DNA of 34,189 bases, from positions 1 through 34,189 of the forward strand of contig CAIXDS010000291.1 in NCBI GenBank assembly GCA_903918195.1, given 5' to 3'. Source of the stretch: an uncultured Acetobacteraceae bacterium (GTDB lineage: Bacteria > Pseudomonadota > Alphaproteobacteria > Acetobacterales > Acetobacteraceae). A model generated the notes under the pieces. It searched no databases, was not told the DNA's origin, and saw only the letters and a program-made list of their open reading frames with translations. The first letter of the stretch is position 1, and every line of letters starts with the position of its first letter. Shown here one piece after another: positions 8,229 through 16,320 of this stretch. A program made the translations under genes and the position numbers.

Positions 8229-9674
8229 TCATGCGTCCGCGTCCAGGACCAGGCTGAGATACGGCTCCACCCGTGCCGTCATGCCGGGCAGGATGAGGGT
8301 GGTGGTGTCCATCTGCTCGACGATGGCGGGGCCCATGAAGCTGTTGCCGGCGTCCAGGCGGTCGCGGTCATAAACCGGGCAGATCACCCAGCCGCCGGCC
8401 TCCGGCAGCCACACCGCGCGGCTGCCGGTGCGCGCGGCCGCAGCGTCCGCCCCGGCCTCGGCACGCGGCTGAAAACCGGGCCGGGGCAACAGCCCCACGG
8501 CCTCGACATGAAAAGCCACGAATTGCGGCTTCCCGCCTCCGGCAATGACCCCATGCGTATGCCGGCACGCCGCGGCAAACGCCGCGGCCAGGGCATCGAG
8601 CGTCGCCGCGGTCACCGCTCCGTCCGGCACCGGCACCGAAACCGACCATTCCTGGCCGGCATAGCGCATGTCCACGCGGCGGGTGATGCGGCGCGCGGCG
8701 GCCGGAATTTTCTCCCTGGAGAACCACATCGCGGCGCGATGGCGCAGCAGGCCGAACGCCTCAGCGATGACGGGCAGCGCGTCGGCGCCGAAATCCATCG
8801 GGCCGGCGGCGGAAAAATCGGCGCGCGGCTCGGTCAGCAATTGCCCGATGGCGCCCAGGATGCCGGGGTGGCGCGGCACCAGGATGCGCGCGATGCCCAA
8901 CTCGCGCGCCAGCCGGGCCGCGTGCAGCGGCCCGGAGCCGCCGAACGCCACCAGCGTGTGGTCGCCCAACCTCTGGCCGCGTTGCGCCGAAATGGCCCGG
9001 ATCGCCGCCGCCACCGGGACGGTGACCGCGGCCACGATCGCCTGCGCGGCCGCCGGCACGTCCACGCCGAGCTGGCCGGCCAGCGCCCCGATCGCCGCGG
9101 CGGAAAAATCCTGCCGCAGTTGCAGCCGTCCGCCCAGCATGGTGTCCGGGTTCAGGGTCCCCAGCACCAAGTGGGCGTCGGTCACCGTCGGCCCGGCGGT
9201 GCCGCTGCCATAACAGGCCGGCCCTGGATCGGCGCTGTCGGGGCCAACCTGCAGCGCGCCGTCGGAACCGACGCTGGCGAGCGAGCCGCCGCCCGCCCGC
9301 ACACTGTGAATGTCCGGCCCCGCCGGCGTGACCGGGTCAGCGGGCGCGCCGGCCGGGAGCAGTGCCACATGGGTGCTGGTGCCCCCCATATCGAAGCTGA
9401 CCAGGGCGTCGAAGCCGGCGAGCCTTGCCACTTCCTGCGCGCCCACCACGCCGGCGGACGGACCCGGCGTGGCCCGCACGGGCAGGCGCGCCATGGCTTC
9501 GGCATCCTCCGCGCCGGTCCGGGCAATGGCTTCCTCGATACCCAGGGCGATGCCGCGCGAGGGGTCGTCCGGGGTGGACAGGACCTTCCGGACCACGACA
9601 CGGCCGGCGCTGTCATCGAACAGGCACACATCGGTGAAAGTGCCGCCGGCATCCACGCCGATCCGCCAGGTCAT
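8229..9674 (-). CDS. Hydantoinase/oxoprolinase-like protein (HyuA) with a large internal deletion
   Basis: 481 residues starting MTWRIGVDAGGTFTDVCLF, the ATP-binding start of the hydantoinase A/oxoprolinase family. The family opens hydantoin or 5-oxoproline rings at the cost of ATP and is usually about 690 residues. Here the frame runs directly from about residue 64 (EAMARLPVRA) into GPSAGVVGAQEVARLAG and FDMGGTSTHVAL. The roughly 200 residues that normally lie between, including the GTTVATNAL region, are absent without a frame break. The rest (GGSGPLHAARLARELGI, HPGILGAIGQLL, the C-terminal beta domain) is intact. No HyuB partner is adjacent. It is therefore probably a non-functional remnant, although still open. 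Confidence 0.75.
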   Translation of the reverse strand: MTWRIGVDAGGTFTDVCLFDDSAGRVVVRKVLSTPDDPSRGIALGIEEAIARTGAEDAEAMARLPVRATPGPSAGVVGAQEVARLAGFDALVSFDMGGTSTHVALLPAGAPADPVTPAGPDIHSVRAGGGSLASVGSDGALQVGPDSADPGPACYGSGTAGPTVTDAHLVLGTLNPDTMLGGRLQLRQDFSAAAIGALAGQLGVDVPAAAQAIVAAVTVPVAAAIRAISAQRGQRLGDHTLVAFGGSGPLHAARLARELGIARILVPRHPGILGAIGQLLTEPRADFSAAGPMDFGADALPVIAEAFGLLRHRAAMWFSREKIPAAARRITRRVDMRYAGQEWSVSVPVPDGAVTAATLDALAAAFAAACRHTHGVIAGGGKPQFVAFHVEAVGLLPRPGFQPRAEAGADAAAARTGSRAVWLPEAGGWVICPVYDRDRLDAGNSFMGPAIVEQMDTTTLILPGMTARVEPYLSLVLDADA

Positions 9675-9791
9675 CGGTTTTGCTTCCCTAACCCTGACCC
9701 GGCCCCACGTGGACAGGTGACCGGGGCCGGGAGCCCAAGACTGCCAGAATTTTGTCATGCCGCCCAGCCCGGCCCGGGGTCACCCCAGGGG

Positions 9792-9889
9792 AATCGGGTA
9801 AGGAAGGCCAGGGCTCTGCCATGGACCCGCCGTCGCGCGCAGCGCGCCTTCGTCACGACGGCCGAGAGGCCCTGGACCCCATCACCCGA
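9792..9889. repeat. Palindromic repeat element between hyuA-like gene and yedK
   Basis: The element is bounded by inverted AATCGGGT / ACCCGATT. It carries the family modules GGAAGGCCAGGGCTCTGCC and GAGGCCCTGGACCCCAT, seen also at 6,112, 17,197 and the reverse strand near 32,615. Its centre (9,829-9,862) is a different inverted segment, CCGTCG...CGACGG around GCGCGCAGCGCGC, so this copy has a variant core. It lies in a divergent gap, so a terminator role is less natural here. Confidence 0.65.
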
Positions 9890-9938
9890 TTGCCATGGCC
9901 GGATTGACACCAGCCCGGCCCGGCCCAATTGCTGGCCC

Positions 9939-10609
9939 ATGTGCGGACGCTACGCCGCCTTCCGGGCGCTGGGCGACATCGGTCGGATCTTCGGCACGGT
10001 CAATCCGCCGCCGGATTTCGCCCCTACCTGGAACATGGCCCCAGCCGGCTGGCCCCGGTGGTGCGCGTGCATCCGCAGATGAACACGCGCCAGCTCGACC
10101 TGCTGCACTGGGGGTTGGTGCCGCACTGGGTGCGCGACCCGGCCTCCACCCGCCAGCCCATCAACGCCCGGTCGGAGACCGCCGCCACCGCACCAATGTT
10201 CCGCGATGCCTACGCACGGCGCCGCTGCATCGTGCCGGCCGACGCCTTCTATGAGTGGCAGAAAACAAACGGCGCCAAACTCCCGCATGCCGTCGCCCGC
10301 GCCGACGGCGCGCCGATGGCGCTGGCCGGGCTGTGGGAGGGCTGGCGCGGCCCGGACGGCGCGGTGTTGCGCAGCTTCACCGTGCTGACCACCGCCGCCT
10401 GCGCGGGGCTGCGCGCGCTGCACGACCGCATGCCGGTGGTGCTGGAGCCGCAGGACTGGCCGCTCTGGCTCGGCGAGACGGACGGCGACACTGCCGCGCT
10501 GCTGCGCCCGTCGCCGGCCGCATTCCGCGTCTGGCCGGTCTCCACCCAGGTCAACAACGTGCGCAACGACGGCGCCCATCTGCTGGACCCCGCGCCGTCG
10601 CTGGTCTGA
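9939..10609 (+). pseudogene. yedK: SOS response-associated peptidase (YedK/HMCES family), frameshifted
   Basis: The family binds abasic sites in single-stranded DNA through a covalent link to Cys2. The first 35-36 codons read MCGRYAAFRALGDIG...FAPTWNMAPAG, with the required Met1-Cys2. From about 10,047-10,050 the similarity continues in another frame (LAPVVRVHPQM...). That frame carries LHWGLVPHWV, the INARSET Asn, the PADAFYEW Glu and the LHDRMPVVL His, which are the other active-site positions. One base missing near GCCGGCTGGCCCC explains the break. It is either a true pseudogene or a sequencing error. The convergent neighbour gluQ is unrelated in function. Confidence 0.8.
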
Positions 10610-10731
10610 CGGAACAGCCGGTAGTTTCATCCGCACCAAGATCGACGGAGAAACCATGCAAGGTGCTGCTGGTCGAAGCCTGTCGCTTCCATAACACGAA
10701 AATCCCTGCCTGAGATCGGGCCGCCAATCCT

Positions 10732-11601
10732 TCAAACTGGCGCCGCGCTGGGTGGCCCGGCCCGGCTGAGACGAGCCCTGATCTCGGCCGGGGTCACCCC
10801 TTCCGCCCGCATCTGCCGCAATGTCGCCGCCTGGTCGCGCTTGGCCAACCGCCGCCCGGCGGCATCGGTCAGCAGGGCGTGGTGCGCATAGCGCGGCACC
10901 TTCCAGCCCATCAGCGCCTGCAGCAGCCGGTGCAGATCGGTGGCCGGCCGGAGGTCGGAGCCGCGGGTCACCAGCGTCACCCCCTGCTGCGCGTCGTCAT
11001 GCGTGACGCACAGATGGTAGCTGGCGGGTGCGTCCTTGCGCGCCAGCACCGCGTCGCCGAAGCGCGCGGGGTCGCATGCCACGCGCCCCTCGCCCTCCTC
11101 CTCGTAGTGCAGCGGCTCCCGGATGGTCGCAAGCGCCCGCGCCATGTCCAGCCGCAGCGCGTGCGGCGCCCCGGCGCTGAGGCGGGCCGCTCGCACCGCG
11201 TCGGGCAGAGTGCGGCAGGTGCCGGGATACAGCGGCGAGCCGTCCGGCCCGTGCGGGGCCGCTGCCGAGTCCGCCACCTCGCGGGCGATGTCTCCCCGGG
11301 TGCAAAAACACGGATAGACCAGCCCGCGCGTCGCCAGCCGGTCCAGCACGGCCCGGTATTCCGGCAGATGGGCGGACTGCACCCGCACCACGCCGTCCCA
11401 GTCCAGCCCGAGCCAGGTCAAATCCTCCAGGATCGCGGCGGCGAATGCCGGCCGGCAGCGGCCCGGGTCGATGTCCTCCAGCCGCAGCAGGAACCGCCCC
11501 CCCGCCGCGCGCGCCTGCCGCCAGGCGGTCAGCGCCGAAAAGGCGTGGCCCAGATGCAGATAGCCGGTCGGGCTGGGGGCAAAGCGGGTGACGATCTCCA
11601 T
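10732..11601 (-). CDS. gluQ: Glutamyl-Q tRNA(Asp) synthetase
   Basis: 289 residues, the usual length of GluQRS (YadB). This truncated class I glutamyl-tRNA synthetase paralogue charges glutamate onto the queuosine of tRNA(Asp), without tRNA-Glu anticodon recognition. Visible are the HIGH-type motif APSPTGYLHLGHA (residues 8-20), LEDIDPGRCRP, and a zinc site of Cys98, Cys100, Tyr125 and Cys129. A KMSKS-like RRLAKRDQAATL lies near the C-terminus, with the anticodon-binding half missing as expected. The ATG at 11601 gives the family start MEIVTRFAPSPTG; longer frames upstream add unrelated sequence. It is divergent from the hydrolase gene 61 bases away. Confidence 0.93.
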   Translation of the reverse strand: MEIVTRFAPSPTGYLHLGHAFSALTAWRQARAAGGRFLLRLEDIDPGRCRPAFAAAILEDLTWLGLDWDGVVRVQSAHLPEYRAVLDRLATRGLVYPCFCTRGDIAREVADSAAAPHGPDGSPLYPGTCRTLPDAVRAARLSAGAPHALRLDMARALATIREPLHYEEEGEGRVACDPARFGDAVLARKDAPASYHLCVTHDDAQQGVTLVTRGSDLRPATDLHRLLQALMGWKVPRYAHHALLTDAAGRRLAKRDQAATLRQMRAEGVTPAEIRARLSRAGPPSAAPV

Positions 11602-11662
11602 GCCGACCCGATATATCCGAAAACGGATGAACGGCCGACACGGCCGGGCGGGGGCAAAGGCG

Positions 11663-12319
11663 ATGCTGGACGGACCACGCTGGGGACCAAGACAGGGGCG
11701 GGCGGAGCAACTGGTGGTGCTGTGCCACGGCGTCGGCGCCGACGGCCACGACCTGATCGACCTCGCCCCGTCCTGGGCGGCGGCGCTGCCACAGGCCGCC
11801 TTCGCCGCCCCCGACGCGCCCGAGCCGTACCAGGACGCGCCGATCGGCCGGCAATGGTTCTCGCTTTGGGACCGTGCCCCGGCACAACTGGCCATCGGTG
11901 CGGCGACGGCCTCGCTGGCGCTCGACGCCTTCATCGATGCCGAACTGGCGCGGCTCGGTCTGCCCTCTGATGCCTACGCGCTCATGGGCTTCAGCCAGGG
12001 CGCGATGACGGTGCTGCACGCCGGCCCGCGCCGGGCGGTGCCGCCGCGCGCCATCCTGGCCTTCTCCGGCGCCCTGCTCGCCCCCGAGCAGCTGGCGGAG
12101 ACGGTGTCGCGCCCGCCGGTCCTGCTGGTGCATGGCGAGGCCGACGAGGTGGTGCCCCCCGATCGCTCGCGCACGGCGGAGCAGGCGTTGCGCGACGCCG
12201 GCTTTTCCGTCGATAGCTTGTTCTGCCCCGGTCTCGCGCACGGCATCGACGAGGCCGGCCTGTCCGTCGGCGGGCTGTTCCTGCAGCGCGCCTTCGCCCG
12301 GCGCGACTTCGTTACGTGA
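11663..12319 (+). CDS. Alpha/beta-hydrolase, phospholipase/carboxylesterase family (YpfH-like)
   Basis: 218 residues from MLDGPRWGP. The fold and length fit the carboxylesterase/phospholipase family that hydrolyses short acyl esters. The oxyanion region is LVVLCHGVGADGHDL. The nucleophile is Ser111 in GFSQG, with Asp161 in HGEADEVVP and His193 in GLAHGID completing the triad. An in-frame ATG upstream (11,627) gives only a basic, non-conserved extension and would push into the short gap to gluQ. No signal peptide is visible, so it is likely cytoplasmic. The natural substrate is unknown. Confidence 0.88.
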   Translation: MLDGPRWGPRQGRAEQLVVLCHGVGADGHDLIDLAPSWAAALPQAAFAAPDAPEPYQDAPIGRQWFSLWDRAPAQLAIGAATASLALDAFIDAELARLGLPSDAYALMGFSQGAMTVLHAGPRRAVPPRAILAFSGALLAPEQLAETVSRPPVLLVHGEADEVVPPDRSRTAEQALRDAGFSVDSLFCPGLAHGIDEAGLSVGGLFLQRAFARRDFVT

Positions 12320-12443
12320 CAGCCGTGCGAAACCTGCCCCGCCCGACTTGCAGCCAGGCGCCGGCGATGCGATAAGTCCAGCGTGTACAAAGCGGCACAC
12401 AATATCTGGCGGGTGGTTCGCCTGAACTTCCCCAAGGCATAGG

Positions 12444-13028
12444 GTGCCGCGCGACGGGGAGTTGGTTTTGCCCGACGGCGGACAACACTTTCCAGCGCTG
12501 GTTCTGAACGCGGACTTTCGCCCGCTGTCGTATTTTCCGTTGTCCGTATGGTCCTGGCAGGATGCCGTCAAGGCGGTATTCCTCGACCGGGTGAGCGTGC
12601 TGAGCGAGTACGACGCCGAGGTCCATTCCCCCAGCATCACCATGCGCCTGCCCAGCGTGATTGCGCTGAAGGACTACATTCCGGCCGCCCGCCGCCCGGC
12701 CTTCACGCGGTTCAACGTGTTCCTGCGCGACGCTTTCGCCTGCCAGTATTGCGGCGACCGCCAGCCAACACCGGACCTGACCTTCGACCACGTCATCCCG
12801 CGCTGCCGCGGCGGCCGCACCACCTGGGAAAACGTCGTCACCGCCTGCGGCCCGTGCAACCTGCGCAAGGGCAGCCGGTTGCCGCGGGAATGCCAGATGT
12901 TTCCCCGCAGCGCGCCGCGCCAGCCCTCCACCTGGGAGTTGCAGGAAAACGGCCGCGCCTTCCCGCCGAATTACTTGCATGAAAGCTGGCGGGACTTTCT
13001 TTACTGGGACAGCGAACTCGAAAGTTGA
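12444..13028 (+). CDS. HNH endonuclease family protein
   Basis: 194 residues. The N-terminal half ([23 protein letters not shown], then FLDRV and [12 protein letters not shown]) and the HNH half ([37 protein letters not shown]) match a conserved bacterial HNH family found as a stand-alone chromosomal gene. Metal and catalytic candidates are Cys100/Cys103, Asp115-His116, Asn130 and Cys135/Cys138. The GTG at 12444 has AAGG six bases upstream. A TTG at 12468 with GGGGAG six bases upstream is an equally good start and would shorten it by eight residues. Its biological role is not established, and nothing beside it suggests a phage or restriction island. Confidence 0.88.
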   Translation: MPRDGELVLPDGGQHFPALVLNADFRPLSYFPLSVWSWQDAVKAVFLDRVSVLSEYDAEVHSPSITMRLPSVIALKDYIPAARRPAFTRFNVFLRDAFACQYCGDRQPTPDLTFDHVIPRCRGGRTTWENVVTACGPCNLRKGSRLPRECQMFPRSAPRQPSTWELQENGRAFPPNYLHESWRDFLYWDSELES

Positions 13029-13045
13029 CCGGGGGCGGCGCCGGC

Positions 13046-13267
13046 TCAGGTGCCCAACACGAAACGCACGGCCCGCCATATCCCCAGCCAGAGCCCGAGC
13101 GCGAGCCAGCCGATCAGCGGCGCCGCCAGGAACAAGGGCAGCCGCCTCTCCGCCACGTTCGTGGGCGCCACGGTGGTGGGGAATTCGGCGGCGGAAAAGC
13201 GGGCCCGCGGGAAGTTCACCGTCGAAAAGTTGGTCATGCCACCAGCGCTCACGTCCTGCTCCTCCAT
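13046..13267 (-). CDS. Small hypothetical membrane protein, 73 aa
   Basis: The frame has a polar N-terminal half (MEEQDVSAGGMTNFSTVNFP...) and one C-terminal membrane span (LPLFLAAPLIGWLALGLWLG, about residues 44-65) ending in a basic tail. The ATG at 13267 is chosen because GGAGGG stands seven bases upstream. Other possible starts are at 13282 and 13237. The start region coincides with a 15-bp perfect tandem duplication (13,262-13,291). It converges with the HNH gene, with 17 bases between stops. No family is recognised. Confidence 0.6.
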   Translation of the reverse strand: MEEQDVSAGGMTNFSTVNFPRARFSAAEFPTTVAPTNVAERRLPLFLAAPLIGWLALGLWLGIWRAVRFVLGT

Positions 13268-13291
13268 GCATCGGCCCTCCATGCATCGGCC
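13262..13291. repeat. 15-bp perfect tandem duplication
   Basis: The unit CTCCATGCATCGGCC occurs twice in direct succession. It covers the start codon and ribosome site of the small membrane protein gene on the minus strand, so the duplication has supplied a second possible ATG there. Confidence 0.85.
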
Positions 13292-13475
13292 GGTGCCGCA
13301 CCCGATCCGCGCCTGTCTTGAAAGATTCCAGGGGTTGGGTTAAGCGACCATTACCGGCGCAGGTGTCACGTAAGCTGCATCGTACCGTCACCGTCCCGAC
13401 TTGGCCGCCGGCTAGACATCGAAACTTCACGTCCGCCACGGCGGCGGACCTCACGGCATAATAACGGAGACGGTT

Positions 13476-14120
13476 ATGAATGATGGCGTGCAGGGCGTTA
13501 TCGGAGAGGTCGATTTCACCACCGGTGATCCGCCGCCCCACTCCTCCAAGACCGCCCGCGGCGTCGCCAACCCGCTGCTGTTCCTGCGCAGCTGGCTCGC
13601 CCACCCGCTGCGCATGGGCTCGGTGATCCCCTCCTCCGACACGCTGAACCGCCTCCTCCTGCGCCAGGCCTGGCCGGCCCCCGGCCGCGCGGTGCTCGAA
13701 CTCGGTGCCGGCACCGGTGTGCTGGCCAGCGCCTTCGTGGCCGCCGGGCTGAGCCAGGAACGCCTGATCCTGAGCGAAATCGACCCCTCCCTAGTCGCCC
13801 ATCTGCGCGAGAAATTCCCGGCCGCCACGGTCATCGGCGGCGACGCCCGCGAGCTTCCCTCGCTGATCCCCGAGCGCTGGCAGGGCCGCATCGGCAGCGT
13901 TGTGTGCGGCATCCCGCTGGTGCTGCTGCCCGAAGCCGAACAACGCAGCTTCATCGACCTCATCAACACGGTCGCCCCGGGCCGCGGCTTCCTGCACTAC
14001 AGCTACTGCATCACCTCGCCGCTGCCCTATCGCCGGCACGGGCTGACCGCCAAGCGTGAGGCCTGGACACCGTTGAACATTCCGCCGGCCAGCGTTTGGC
14101 GCTATCAGTCTGAGCGGTAG
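13476..14120 (+). CDS. Class I SAM methyltransferase, PmtA-like phospholipid N-methyltransferase
   Basis: 214 residues. The N-terminal FLRSWLAHPLRMGSVIPSSD is typical of alphaproteobacterial PmtA, which methylates phosphatidylethanolamine towards phosphatidylcholine. The SAM-binding motif I is VLELGAGTG (residues 73-81), followed by the acidic LILSEIDPSL and GGDARELPS. A GGAG before the ATG supports the start. The gene faces a glycosyltransferase-metallophosphoesterase pair across a terminator, and a diacylglycerol-kinase-family gene follows those, so four adjacent genes are linked to membrane lipids. A related rRNA-type or other methyltransferase cannot be fully excluded, because PmtA is similar to KsgA-like enzymes. 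Confidence 0.8.
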   Translation: MNDGVQGVIGEVDFTTGDPPPHSSKTARGVANPLLFLRSWLAHPLRMGSVIPSSDTLNRLLLRQAWPAPGRAVLELGAGTGVLASAFVAAGLSQERLILSEIDPSLVAHLREKFPAATVIGGDARELPSLIPERWQGRIGSVVCGIPLVLLPEAEQRSFIDLINTVAPGRGFLHYSYCITSPLPYRRHGLTAKREAWTPLNIPPASVWRYQSER

Positions 14121-14123
14121 ATA

Positions 14124-14243
14124 CCGGGGCGCAGCCCCGGACCCCGGCAGGGGCGCTGCCTCTGCACCCTGCCAGGGGCCTTTGGCCCCTGGACCCCATT
14201 GATGACGAAAGAAATGCCGGGGGCTCTGCCCCTGGCTTTTTTT
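14124..14243. terminator. Three-hairpin terminator block between pmtA-like gene and GT4 gene
   Basis: Three stems follow each other: CCGGGGC-GCA-GCCCCGG (14,124-14,140), CCAGGGGCC-TTT-GGCCCCTGG (14,172-14,192), and GCCGGGGGC-TCT-GCCCCTGGC (14,216-14,236), the last followed by seven T. The last is a classic intrinsic terminator for the plus-strand methyltransferase. Its T-run overlaps the stop codon of the opposing gene. The second stem belongs to the dispersed palindromic repeat family. Confidence 0.8.
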
Positions 14244-15303
14244 ATGCTTGCAGCGGCGCCAGATTGGCGACGAAGCGCTCGGCGCAGGCCTGCCAGGAGA
14301 AACGCTCGGCATGCGCGCGGCAAGCCGCCCGGTCCGCCTGCAGTGCGCGCAGGCAGGCAGCCCGCAAATCCTGGTCAAGCGCGCCGACATTCGGCGCCCC
14401 GTCCAGCACATCAACCGGCCCGGTGACCGGGAAAGCCGCCACCGGTGTGCCACAGGCCAGCGCCTCCAGCAGCACCAGCCCGAATGTATCGGTCAACGAG
14501 GGGAACACGAACACATCCGCCCCCGCATAGGCGCGTGCCAGCGCCGCCCCATGCAACTCACCGGCGAAATGCACGTCCGGATAACGCCGCTGCAACGCCG
14601 CAAGCTGCGGCCCGTCGCCCACAACCACCTTCGAACCGGGCAGGTCGAGGTCGAGGAAGGCGCCGATGTTCTTCTCGACCGCCACCCGCCCCACATACAG
14701 AAATATCGGACCGGGCAGCCCCCAGTCGTGCCGTGGCTCGGGGCGGAACAGATCGAGGTCCACGCCGCGCGACCACGCCCGAATGTTGTGGAACCCATGC
14801 GCCGCAAGGTCGCGCTGCAGGCTCGCGGTGGCCACCATCAGGCCGCTGCTCGCGCCATGAAAGTACCGCAGCAGCGCATAGGGAATACGTGGCGAAAGTC
14901 CGGTCCGGGCATGCAGGTATTCGGGAAATCGCGTGTGGTAGGCGGTGGTGAACGGCATCTTGTGCCGTAACGCCCAGCGCCTTGCCGCAATGCCCAGCGG
15001 GCCTTCGGTGGAGATGTGCAGCGCCTCCGGGCGGAACGCCTCGATCAGCCGCCCCAGCCGCCGGCGCGGCATCACCGCGAGGCGGATGCTGGCATAGGTC
15101 GGACACGGAACGGTGCGGAAGCGGTCGGGGCCGATGACCTCGACCACATGGCCCATGGCGCGCAACTCCTGCGCCACGGTGCGCAGCGTACGAACCACCC
15201 CGTTCACCTGGGGTTCCCAGGCGTCGGTCACGATCATGATCCGCTGCCCGGCCGGTGTGGCGGCCGGCAGCGCCGGCTCAGACGGTTTCGGGGATTCGTG
15301 CAC
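14242..15303 (-). CDS. Glycosyltransferase family 4 (MgtA/SqdX-like)
   Basis: 353 residues from GTG. The fold is GT-B, with the N-terminal IMIVTDAWEPQVNGVVRTL that marks the MgtA/PimB/SQD2-like branch of GT4. Then come AYHTRFPEYLHARTG, the donor-side FLYVGRVAVEKNI, and the C-terminal FPSLTDTFGLVLLEALACGTPV with the E-x7-E nucleotide-sugar motif. This branch often glycosylates diacylglycerol or related lipids. The start is uncertain: a TTG at 15327 or an ATG at 15237 are alternatives. With the GTG it overlaps the end of the metallophosphoesterase gene by 26 bases, so the two are one operon. The pairing suggests glycolipid synthesis from diacylglycerol; the sugar is unknown. Confidence 0.85.
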   Translation of the reverse strand: MHESPKPSEPALPAATPAGQRIMIVTDAWEPQVNGVVRTLRTVAQELRAMGHVVEVIGPDRFRTVPCPTYASIRLAVMPRRRLGRLIEAFRPEALHISTEGPLGIAARRWALRHKMPFTTAYHTRFPEYLHARTGLSPRIPYALLRYFHGASSGLMVATASLQRDLAAHGFHNIRAWSRGVDLDLFRPEPRHDWGLPGPIFLYVGRVAVEKNIGAFLDLDLPGSKVVVGDGPQLAALQRRYPDVHFAGELHGAALARAYAGADVFVFPSLTDTFGLVLLEALACGTPVAAFPVTGPVDVLDGAPNVGALDQDLRAACLRALQADRAACRAHAERFSWQACAERFVANLAPLQA

Positions 15304-16108
15304 TGTGCCGTCCGCTCGGGCGCGCAAAGAACGAAAGCCGGTTCAGCGCGGCCCAGTCGATCATTTCCAGCCGGCCATCGTGATGCTCGACCACCGCGGT
15401 GCAGCTTTCCACCCAATCGCCGTCGTTGATGTAGAGCATGCCGTTCACCTCGCGCATCTCGGCGTGGTGGATGTGGCCACACACCACGCCGTCGAAACCA
15501 CGGCGGCTTGCTTCCGACGTCACCGCACCCTCGAACCGGTCAATCGCCTTCACCGCTTCCTTCACCTGGCGCTTCGCCCAGGCCGACAGCGACCAGTACG
15601 GGTAGCCGAGCCGGCGGCGGCAGACATTGAACCAGCGGTTAACCGCCAGCGACGCAGTGTAGGCATGGTCCCCCAGAATAGCCAGGATGCGGGCGTAGCG
15701 GACCACGCTGTCGAACTCGTCACCGTGGATCACCAGCAGCCGGCGCCCGTCAGCGGTCACGTGGGTCGCCTCGGCGGCCAGCCGCACCCCGCCCACCTCC
15801 AGCCCGAGCGACAGCCAGGAACGGAGCATCTCGTCGTGGTTGCCGGGGATGTAGATCACTTCGGCGCCGTTGCGCGCATGCCGGACGATCAGGCGCACCA
15901 CTTCGTCATGCGCATCGTCCCAGTACCACGACCGGCGCAATTTCCAACCATCAATGATATCGCCGACAAGATAGAGCTGCTCGCAAGAAATCCGGCGGAG
16001 AAAGTCGGCCAGGAAGTCGCTGCGGCATCCCCGTGTACCCAGATGGGTGTCGGAAATGAACACGGCGCGGTAATGCCGCCCCGGGAGCCCCGGCGAGAGT
16101 GCGTTCAT
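15278..16108 (-). CDS. LpxH-like metallophosphoesterase, candidate phospholipase C (PlcP-like)
   Basis: 276 residues with the full calcineurin-like metal site: FISDTHLG (Asp20, His22), LVGDIIDGW (Asp50), IPGNHDEM (Asn90-His92 region), VIHGDEFD and CGHIHHAEM. It is annotated by family as UDP-2,3-diacylglucosamine diphosphatase-like. The same family contains PlcP, which releases diacylglycerol from phospholipids under phosphate limitation in rhizobia and marine alphaproteobacteria. Overlap with a GT4 gene and nearness to PmtA-like and diacylglycerol-kinase-like genes favour the PlcP reading, but LpxH2-type activity remains possible. The ATG at 16108 precedes the conserved start; a frame extending to 16165 would run into the direct repeats at 16,113-16,170. 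Confidence 0.82.
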   Translation of the reverse strand: MNALSPGLPGRHYRAVFISDTHLGTRGCRSDFLADFLRRISCEQLYLVGDIIDGWKLRRSWYWDDAHDEVVRLIVRHARNGAEVIYIPGNHDEMLRSWLSLGLEVGGVRLAAEATHVTADGRRLLVIHGDEFDSVVRYARILAILGDHAYTASLAVNRWFNVCRRRLGYPYWSLSAWAKRQVKEAVKAIDRFEGAVTSEASRRGFDGVVCGHIHHAEMREVNGMLYINDGDWVESCTAVVEHHDGRLEMIDWAALNRLSFFARPSGRHSARIPETV

Positions 16109-16112
16109 GCGC

Positions 16113-16170
16113 GTCGCAAATCCTGATCGGGGTGAAGCATTGTCGCGAATCCTGACCTGGGTCAAGCGTT
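16113..16170. repeat. Imperfect 29-bp tandem direct repeat upstream of the PlcP-like gene
   Basis: Units 16,113-16,141 and 16,142-16,170 agree at 24 of 29 positions; both contain GTCGC-AATCCTGA and GGGT-AAGC. The unit length is not a multiple of three, so it is unlikely to be coding. The second unit contains TGACCTGGGTCA, a near-symmetric site. It lies four bases from the PlcP-like start codon, a natural place for a repressor or activator array. Confidence 0.7.
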
Positions 16171-16320
16171 AGCAAGTAGCAAATAAGCAAGCGGCGGAGC
16201 AGCGCACGTGAAACTTCCATGATCCGGCCAAACGGCAGCCCCAGGCGCGAAGTTCATCGGCACGCCGTCTGGACGTCATGAAACCGCAATGGAACCCGGC
16301 GATAATGGGGGTTCGCCGTC

